Below, one piece after another: positions 57,241 through 64,000 of a DNA stretch of 64,000 bases. The stretch's first letter is position 1, and every line of letters begins with the position of its first letter. This DNA comes from Symsagittifera roscoffensis (taxonomy: Eukaryota > Xenacoelomorpha > Acoela > Convolutidae): positions 23,246,197 through 23,310,196 of the forward strand of contig NC_087068.1 of NCBI RefSeq assembly GCF_963678635.1, in the 5' to 3' direction. The position numbers and the translations under genes are program-made. The notes beneath the pieces are model-generated. The model was not told the origin of the DNA and did not search any database. It saw only the letters and a list, made by a program, of their open reading frames with translations.

Positions 57241-58596
57241 GGAGCAGCAGTTGTGTGTGCGAAGCGGAGAGACGCTCTCTGTTTCATTCGATTCCTGATA
57301 GAGCAGATTTCAGTACCTGCATTAAACACTTGTGTTAAGATGTTGAGGGAAGGCGATGAGCGAGCGAAAGCCTTATTCTTGCTAGCACTGTTGGATATGC
57401 AGAAAAGTAAACCGATGAGGGTGAACATGAAAGAACCCGAGGAATTAGAACCCATGAGAAAGATAGACAAAATCAGGAGATTCTCAAACAACGAGCTGAA
57501 ACTCGCTAAAGAATCTATGGGGGCATTACTGAAATCCAGTGAATACTGTGGACCGATCAAGAAGAAATCGTATAGCTACGTATCCGGGATCATAGGGATA
57601 GCGTACAACCCTTTCCTGAGTGAAGACATACGCGATTGCTTCTTCGATTACGAGCAGGCGGTGTTGCTAAGATTCTGGACGTCCAGAATTGTAACGATTA
57701 AAAGCGTTAACAATCCACAGGCCAAATTGGGACTGGTCTTGGAAGAAGAGGTGACTGCACCTTCAGTACCAAAATCTGATAAAAGAGTGGAGTTTTGGTT
57801 GGGATTCTCAGATGAGTTACTGAGAACGAGCTTGATGGCAGTGTGGGAATTGATGAGGCCATCATGGTGTCCTAGTCCCAACGCTGACTCAATATTGCGA
57901 GCGACACAAGACGTGCAGAGGGAACTGAATGCAGACTGTAACCTGCGTGACCTCAACATCATATATAATGTGATGATAACGGACTCTAGGAGCAATGGAG
58001 AAGATAAAGTGGAGTTGCCTAGCTGGGGACCAGAAGACTGGGTCAGACCTGGTAGCTGTCCGGCGGAAGTCTGTGGACTGGAGGGTCACATTTGTGGAGG
58101 TCTGGACTGTGTGAAGACCCTGGAGAAACAACACAAGCAATTGACGGTATTGTTTGGAAACGTAGTGATGAAAGCAAGAACAGAAACAGAACTGATAGCA
58201 GATTGCCATGGAGGAATCGAGGTGAATCTAGTGACTGCACTAGGATTCTACAGCATGTTTGGTTCTTTAGAGTCACTATTGAATCTAGAACAGAAACATG
58301 AGATGGTCACAGCCATCAGTGTAGAAGTATTCCCAGGAGTTCTGCAGACTGAGCAGAAATACATAGGATATTGGAGGGAAGCAATCGAGACGGAAATGAA
58401 CATCAGACACAGTGAGACTTATTGTAGACCATCAGGAGCACGATATGCGGTGGGTTCGACATTGGCTCCAATGTGCAAGAGCAGATACCCTGTACATTTC
58501 GTAGCTGTGGACGTAAAGAGTACGAGAACGATCGTGGATCAAGCCTTCTCAGTACCGAAGTGTGTGAGACTGGCGAGAATGTCCGAGAAATCTTAG
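57232..58596 (+). CDS. ~450-aa unknown protein with a Cys/His cluster
   Basis: Helical N-terminal part (FLIEQISVPALNTCVKMLRE..., LFLLALLDMQ). At about 58057-58112 a dense cluster CPAEVCGLEGHICGGLDC (C-x4-C-x5-H-x-C-x4-C) looks like a small metal-binding site. It is followed by a hydrophobic, Glu-rich region. TAG at 58594-58596 ends the frame, but the same frame is open immediately afterwards for another 335 codons, so this stop is likely a lesion or a leaky codon. No family is recognised. Confidence 0.6.
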   Translation, partial: RTEGAAVVCAKRRDALCFIRFLIEQISVPALNTCVKMLREGDERAKALFLLALLDMQKSKPMRVNMKEPEELEPMRKIDKIRRFSNNELKLAKESMGALLKSSEYCGPIKKKSYSYVSGIIGIAYNPFLSEDIRDCFFDYEQAVLLRFWTSRIVTIKSVNNPQAKLGLVLEEEVTAPSVPKSDKRVEFWLGFSDELLRTSLMAVWELMRPSWCPSPNADSILRATQDVQRELNADCNLRDLNIIYNVMITDSRSNGEDKVELPSWGPEDWVRPGSCPAEVCGLEGHICGGLDCVKTLEKQHKQLTVLFGNVVMKARTETELIADCHGGIEVNLVTALGFYSMFGSLESLLNLEQKHEMVTAISVEVFPGVLQTEQKYIGYWREAIETEMNIRHSETYCRPSGARYAVGSTLAPMCKSRYPVHFVAVDVKSTRTIVDQAFSVPKCVRLARMSEKS

Positions 58597-58599
58597 GAG

Positions 58600-59604
58600 T
58601 TGCTATGTAAGATGTTTTCAGCAGTTCCAGAGAGAACCAAGGAAGAATTGGAGTCAATACTAGGAAAGAAGTTCATGGGATATGTGAGCGGGAACTTCAG
58701 TGACTTTGAGAGACAGAAACAGAGAGGACTAACAGATTACAATGCAGTAGATGAGAATGATGAAGTCCACCGAGTGATGATGGAAATGGAACCATTACTG
58801 GAAGCTTCGGGAAAACGTAATTGGAGGAGCATCATGTTGACACATGACGAGTTTCCTTCTCACTGCTTGCTGCAGACCTGGTGGTATCCCAAGCGTGGTA
58901 ATCTGATGTTGATCTGGGACTCTGGAGAGCTGCTCTCCATGGGTTTACCAGATTCATCACAGCCCATAACAATAGTGATAGTGGGAGTTATGATGGCGAT
59001 ACGATGGCTGGAAGCTCATGTGAGAGAAAATAATAGACAGGAGGCACCGACGAGAGAACAGTTGCGGAAATTAGATTGTCTAAAAGATTTAGATCTTTTT
59101 GAGACAATGTGCAAAATTCTAAACATTCCGATGGAAGTGAAGAAAATATGGGCAAGAAAACGATTGATGCCATGGTTCAGAGCTAACATGACTGCATGGT
59201 TGTACGAATATGCGAAAAAGCATATGTCGAAATACGGCAGGGTGTACAGTGAATATCAGCTGGACATTGGAGCAGGAGCTTTCAAGCGAGCTCTCGTGAC
59301 TCATCGGAATGCAGTGACCACCGCTGTGAAAAGAATTTCCAGGACGAGTGAACGTAGTGGAAAGGAGAAGGCAGAGATGTTAAAGGAAGATTTGGAGAGA
59401 AACGTGACGTTGTGTCTCCACAACAGCTTCTGCAGGATCAGAGAATCTAACGTGGATCCACTACCTTGTTGCAAACAGAGGGTAGAAGAGCAGAAGTGTT
59501 GGAGGACGGCTTCCAGCAGCGTCAGGATAGCTAACGACGTGTTGCAGGATACGGAGACTGAGAGTGCAGAGTCAGTATCACAGGAGGAAGAAATGGAACA
59601 TTGA
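58600..59604 (+). CDS. ~335-aa unknown C-terminal part of the extra gene block
   Basis: In frame with the preceding entry across one TAG. It contains ERTKEELESILGKKFMGY, a SQPITIVIVGVMMAIRW hydrophobic stretch near residue 125, a helical basic middle and an acidic Ser/Glu-rich tail (ETESAESVSQEEEMEH). It has several cysteines near the end (CRIRES, CCKQR). No signal peptide or classical envelope features are seen, so I do not call it env. It ends at 59604, followed by the 3' untranslated region. Confidence 0.6.
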   Translation: MLCKMFSAVPERTKEELESILGKKFMGYVSGNFSDFERQKQRGLTDYNAVDENDEVHRVMMEMEPLLEASGKRNWRSIMLTHDEFPSHCLLQTWWYPKRGNLMLIWDSGELLSMGLPDSSQPITIVIVGVMMAIRWLEAHVRENNRQEAPTREQLRKLDCLKDLDLFETMCKILNIPMEVKKIWARKRLMPWFRANMTAWLYEYAKKHMSKYGRVYSEYQLDIGAGAFKRALVTHRNAVTTAVKRISRTSERSGKEKAEMLKEDLERNVTLCLHNSFCRIRESNVDPLPCCKQRVEEQKCWRTASSSVRIANDVLQDTETESAESVSQEEEMEH

Positions 59605-60443
59605 CGAATGACCGAAAAACAAGATGCAAAAAGAGATGAAAATAGAAGAATTTAGAAGTTTTAGAACTTCTAAATGACGAAAAAAGAAGAAAACAAAGGA
59701 GTGATGAGGAGAAAGTTAGAACTCAGAATTGTTTTATGTCTGTGAAAAAACTCAAGTGAGAAACCAAGCAACCGAGTTGTAATTGAAAACTGAAACATTT
59801 AGTTGACTTTTGAAATTGTTGCATTAATAAATTTGCATTTTGATTTTAGTTGAGTGGCGTTAGAGACACTTACTTACTATTTATTTAGAAAGGCTTGAGT
59901 GAAGGAGTATATTTAAATATTCCAGCCTACATGACTGTTTTTAATCAGCTAGGAGAACTGATCACTTTGTGGTGACATGGAAGGCTTGGGTAATCTCTCG
60001 AAGAGGGAGATTGTTTCATTGTTCTTTCTAACCACAGAGTTTCTTAGTTTTAATATTCAGGACAATAACAAGCAAGATTTCCGAAGGGAAAAAGTATAGT
60101 AGGATAATTTTAGCTTGTTGGTTGGCAGGACTGTCCTGCAAACCAACACTTTTTAAATCTGAGAGAAAAAGTTTTAATCGGGACATTGACATTGGAAGTC
60201 AGAAAATATGTTTTATCTTTGGTCATATCCTTAATATTAAGATTAATGAAAGAATTTGAAGGCTATAGTGATGTGGTATGATGCCATTTATATTCTGCAG
60301 TGAGTCGATGTGACGTGGATAAAAGTAATTTCGTGCATTTTGTAAATTCTGTTCGATGACACTGTATCTGTTTTACGAACATTGCGTGATTCAATGAGGA
60401 CATTGACCGGACTGTCCGGGGAGTATGTGACATTCGACCAGAA
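59605..60443 (+). other. 3' untranslated region of the giant element
   Basis: About 840 bp without a gene. It contains a perfect 10-bp hairpin (59651-59674), an AATAAA (59826-59831), a 14-bp hairpin (60117-60147) and, near the end, GTCCGGGGAGTATGTG (60414-60429). A clear polypurine tract directly before the 3' LTR is not obvious; the sequence there is GACCAGAA. Confidence 0.65.
60117..60147 (+). promoter_or_regulatory. 14-bp stem hairpin in the 3' UTR
   Basis: GTTGGTTGGCAGGA (60117-60130) pairs with TCCTGCAAACCAAC (60134-60147) around a 3-nt loop, with 13 of 14 positions matched. It could act in RNA export, packaging or stability; the function is inference. Confidence 0.6.
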
Positions 60444-61357
60444 TGGACAAAATGTAATCTCTGCAGTTTAGGAATTTTTAGCAGCGAACCTTCCGAGTTA
60501 GTGATTTTGAAGGATTAACGACGTTATTCGGATGATTAGTAGAACGGTGAAGGTCAAGATATTCAGGTATTTTGAAATTTTAAATTTTCGAAGTGATGAC
60601 GTAACATTTCTGAGAAACGTCAGAAACGGCCATTTTGGCAGAAGAGCTAAAAAGCAACAGAACAACATTAGTAGCGATTGCGAGAACAACGGAAATTGTG
60701 ATTAAGAAACGACAACGAATCACGGAGTTAACAGAGAACGTTCCGAGTTGCAACTATTGTGTCGCTACAATAGTTACAAGGCCGTTGCGAACAACAGTGA
60801 AGGGTGGAAGACGGCCTTCCGGGTTACGGAGAAATCAAGTTTAACCTGCTTGATTCAGTGGATTCAAGAATTCGGAAGGGGTTTCGGGACTGAAACTTTT
60901 ATCATTTTATATAAAATTTTAGCTTCTTGTCATGTCCTGAATTGAATTTAGAATTTAATTAACAAATGGATTCATTTTGATAAGGATGAGAAGCTAGGAG
61001 TTGGGGGAAAGGGTTGATCCATCTTCGATGGAGATGATGATTTTTATCTACTGAACAAAAACAATAATAATTCAATAAATAGTAATAGCCCTGTTTTTAG
61101 GAGTGACTTCGTGGTCTGGGGATACTGAGACCCAGCCATGAGCTCACTATTTCTGCATGTAATTAAGTTAATTTGAGTGTTTTGACCGAAGCCGAAAGCA
61201 GTAACGTTTTGTCGACCCGATGTTAGAAAAGACCACCGAAAGTACTGGCTTGGTAGAGACGGTGAAAAGCATGTAAAGCTCTGTTTAGACATTAGCCAGT
61301 CGTCTTAGGACTTAGTTTTATTTTCCGTCGATATGTATCTTCCGGGCGAATGTTACA
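60444..61357 (+). repeat. 3' LTR (914 bp)
   Basis: Partner of 37767-38679, same orientation. It begins TGGACAAAATG and ends GAATGTTACA, and contains the same TATA (60908), AATAAA (61074) and hairpin region (60748-60779, one mismatch). About 2% divergence from the 5' LTR indicates a fairly recent insertion in host-neutral terms. The flank after it is decayed Penelope-like sequence. Confidence 0.92.
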
Positions 61358-62427
61358 TTTCAATCCAATGTTTCCGACTTTTTTCCAAAGCCCGGTTTAA
61401 ATTTTCTCTTAGTGAGGTACTTCTGAAAGCCCTATGGACCGTCCCTCCAATAACGTTTCATTTGTATTGCAAATGTGCTCAGCCTCTAAAACTCAAAATG
61501 GTATCAGTGTGTTTTTGGTATCACCCATATGTGACCCTTTTTCCTTAGTCCACGTTGACAATTAAATCCAAAAAGGCCACTTACCGTTAGTATCATGTTC
61601 TTTTATGGTGAATTGCAAGTCTATATGCAACTTATAAGCAGCCTCGAGGACAATTCCAGGATCGACCTCGACAGTTCTAACTATGTCGTCCACGAAAACT
61701 TTAACATCATTCTCATTCCGATCTACTTCTTGTTTTTCTTGCAATTCATGAAATACCATAAGGTTTCAGCGATGTTTGCGTATTTGGATTCCGATATGTC
61801 ACCACACCCTAGGTGGCGCCAATTCAAACGAGCTTCGCATTCTAACCCTTCAGTTCGATATGTCACCTTTTTTGTAATCCAGGGCAGACTTCCACTGGTT
61901 AATTTTTTTTAACATCAATTTTTTTAAGAACCAAAATTTATATGAATTATTGTGAATAACACTTGTAAATTGATGTTTTTTTATCATTAAGATTAGTTTA
62001 TTGTAAAAATCCTGACGATGCACATAGTTGCGAAAACGTTTGAAATTTACTTTTACCAAAAATTTCTACAGAATTCCTTGTTATTCTCATTTTGCACAGT
62101 CAATTTTGGTACTTCTGTCAGTAATGCAGGTTCGTTTTCTTTGAATGACAAACTGGCCAGTATTACTGCTAGGGAGAACCTTTTTGATAAACCGTCTTTT
62201 TGTACAAACCATTGCATATAAAGCTTACCTTACTCGCTGCCAAGTTTATTAGTTCTTTCAATGATTTGCGAGATATTTCCCGGAGGATTGATTTGCTCAT
62301 ATAATCTCCTAAGTGATGTTTCAACAGATTCCTTGAGCGGGACATTTTTGTATAAACTCTTTACAGCAATGGAGATTATACTCTCATCAGAGTCCAATTC
62401 TGTTTTTTCCAAGATCACCCTGGCCAT
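61358..62427 (-). pseudogene. Penelope-like element 4, 5' half (right flank of the LTR element)
   Basis: On the minus strand, 62427 downward: a SLYKNVPLKESVETSLRRLY segment (RT motif before the catalytic box) near 62300, then VKVFVDDIVRT at 61681-61700. This is followed by LHIDLQFTIKE and, down to 61358, a G.YQK..DT, AHLQYK and STSLRENLNRALEKSRKHWI series. It is cut at the LTR end. The reading resumes, some 25-30 residues later in the PLE plan, at 37766. The element therefore inserted in this PLE, with a small loss at the junction. Frames are broken. Confidence 0.8.
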
Positions 62428-62429
62428 CC

Positions 62430-63060
62430 CTTGAATAGCTTACTAAGAAAAAGTTTAACTTTTCGCCAACTGATTATCTCTACGAAACAAGTTTTTTGAA
62501 AAGTTTCATATCAAGAGTAGCCTGCTGAGAAATACGTTATTTTTTAGCGAACTGATCGCTCTAAGAAAGAACGTGCATTTTTTACTTGCTTTATTTCCTT
62601 GCTTTTTCAAAGTTTCCTTGCTTTAGTTTTTTCGCGATTTGATTCGCTCTATGAAACAACTTGAAATAATTCAATGTGCAATAGCTCGAATGGCTTTCAT
62701 AGAAAAACCTAGAGTTTCGCCACTCGATTTGCTTAATGAAACATTGTGTAATATTTCAAAATTTCATAGCTTCAATAGCTTGCTTCGAAAAACTTCAGTT
62801 TTTCGGGAACTGATTCATTTTATGAAGCCTTGTTTTCCTTGCTTGGATAGCTTGATTAGAACAACAACTAATTTTTTGCCAGCCAATTGATTATTGTGGA
62901 GGCAGGTTTGCAGTTCCCTATTAAATCTTTTGACTAAGTATATATTTTTTGTAGCTGTAGGAGAGTAGTAGTAGGATGGGCTTCTGGCTTGACTGAAGTT
63001 TTTCGAAGCAAGTTATTTAAGCTATGAAACTTTGAATTTCAAAATGATTCATAAAGTTGC
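62430..63060. repeat. Degenerate satellite, right part
   Basis: Resumes the array of 34850-37100: TTGAATAGCTTACTAAGAAAAAG, TTTTCGCCAACTGATT, TGAAATAATTCAA and CATAGCTTCAATAGCTTGCTTCGAAAAAC occur in order at about 85-95-bp spacing. The interruption by the PLE/LTR nest explains the 25-kb gap. Confidence 0.75.
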
Positions 63061-64000
63061 GTGTTCTTTTTGAAGATACGTATGTAACATTCGTCTACTG
63101 TAGTCACACATGAGGCTTAAGAAAAATAGGCCCTATAACCATTGGCTCAAGAGTCAGGGACACTATCTCTTGTGTTTTTCTACCTCAAGAACGGTCGGAG
63201 CCAATTCGGTTCGCTTGCGACATGAGACTGGAACCCGTTACAGCTTAAAGGCCACTACCAAAATACCCCCCACTCTAGAAATAAAAACGTCCCCATACTT
63301 AGGTCTCGAAATACCCAAAATACATGAACGCCGTTAAAAACCGGGTCGAAACAATCCGCTTAGTTACTTTTTATTGGACAGTGGAACTTTGATCCATTTC
63401 AGATGGATCAACCTAAAACTCGCCTTATCTCAACATAACTATCATAAAATACACTCGAGAAATTTAAATTGAAAACTCACATGTCGATGCACTTGAGTAT
63501 GAGGAGTAATTAAAAGATAAGCAGCTCGAGAATCAAATGATATAACTAAATAAGTTTGATGCTAATTAGTTTTAACCACAGAAGTAAGTTCTGTCTCAGG
63601 AATCAAAGTTTCTGCATGAACCATCGGGACACTTGAGTTGTCCTCTCTTCCATTGAATGTTCACTCTGTTCCGTTCGAATAATCGTCTTTTCTCAAGTCT
63701 GTGTTCTATTCTCCTGTTTTCGGGATAAGACAGCTCTACCCTCTTATTATTTCGTGTCGAGAAATTGCGAATAGCAATTTCCTGCCTTTTTCTTGAGTAG
63801 TTTCCCGCAATTATTAATTCGGACGTTCTGATTTTTCACTTTTTGTTTTCAGTTGCTTCGAGAAAACTGAGGATGACAGGCTCCATTCGAAATTTTCAAA
63901 ATTAAAACTTCACTCCAAAATTACGTGTTTCTCAAGGTCAAACCTCCAGACATGACCGACTGGCACATACTCCCCGGACTCGAGATCGATGTCCCCATCG
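63061..64000. other. Right edge, no gene recognised
   Basis: A 75-codon plus-strand frame (63110-63337) has no motif. The last 40 bases contain the reverse complement of GTCCGGGGAGTATGTG, the 16-mer found just upstream of the 3' LTR, which hints that another related element may begin beyond the window. Confidence 0.4.

Larger units (their letters stand above)
37767..61357 (+). mobile_element. Giant Ty3/gypsy-type LTR retrotransposon (~23.6 kb) with extra gene block
   Basis: Two directly repeated LTRs with TG...CA ends bracket primer site, leader, gag, protease, RT remnant, RNase H, integrase, macro domain and about 8.9 kb of further frames, all on the plus strand. The gag-PR-RT-RNH-IN order and the integrase and capsid motifs are Ty3/gypsy (Metaviridae-like). 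Usual elements are 5-10 kb. Giant ones of comparable size are known from plants (Ogre) and planarians (Burro). No convincing target-site duplication is visible (left flank GTTC, right flank TTTC). The RT core deletion and several stops mean it needs help in trans. Confidence 0.92.

Noticed and set aside
58600-59604. Envelope gene
   Set aside because: No signal peptide, no furin-like site and no C-terminal anchor; one internal hydrophobic stretch is not enough.
37763-61361. 4-bp target-site duplication of the LTR element (GTTC/TTTC)
   Set aside because: Only three of four bases match and the PLE reading suggests a small deletion at the junction.

Overview
The window is AT-rich, repeat-dominated DNA from a eukaryote, most likely an invertebrate animal. 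The evidence is the mix of retroelements: Penelope-like elements (PLEs) with a GIY-YIG endonuclease end, CR1/L2-like non-LTR retrotransposons with an SGNH esterase in ORF1, and Ty3/gypsy LTR elements. I recognise no host gene, rRNA, tRNA or CRISPR array, and I cannot name the species.

Layout. 1-3.3 kb is intergenic, with a dispersed repeat (2.08-2.96 kb). A decayed non-LTR reverse transcriptase lies at 3.3-4.7 kb. A near-perfect 1.36-kb palindrome follows (4.71-6.07 kb), then a larger interrupted inverted repeat (6.07-10.25 kb). 11.7-14.3 kb holds short-motif repeats and a pair of ~400-bp direct repeats. 16.0-20.7 kb is a badly decayed, antisense relative (copy B) of the giant LTR element: gag, leader and LTR. 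21.6-28.7 kb has three PLE fragments in -, +, - order. A second RT scrap lies at 29.1-29.8 kb. A near-complete but broken CR1-like element (SGNH esterase, Cys-rich finger, endonuclease, RT, CAA-repeat tail) spans 30.3-34.8 kb. 34.85-37.1 kb is a degenerate satellite.

The main object is an LTR retrotransposon at 37767-61357, about 23.6 kb, with 913/914-bp LTRs that differ at about 18 positions. Its order is: LTR, a tRNA-Asn-like primer site, a 2.9-kb leader with an array of CCGGAGGGGT motifs, gag (coiled coil, capsid, two CCHC knuckles), protease, a reverse transcriptase whose catalytic core is deleted, RNase H, a long acidic linker, integrase with intact DDE, and a Poa1-type macro domain. It then carries almost 9 kb of further reading frames (50.7-59.6 kb). 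These begin with a 919-aa protein holding a complete SGNH hydrolase domain and continue through about 2,000 codons that I cannot match to any family. Hairpins and a second LTR close the element.

The giant element sits inside an antisense PLE whose two halves flank it (37280-37766 and 61358-62427). That PLE sits inside the satellite, which resumes at 62.43-63.06 kb. This is a three-level nest. Several stops and frameshifts plus the missing RT core mean this copy is not autonomous. The architecture, a Ty3/gypsy element with a macro domain and an SGNH-led block of unknown genes, is the best candidate for an undescribed system here.
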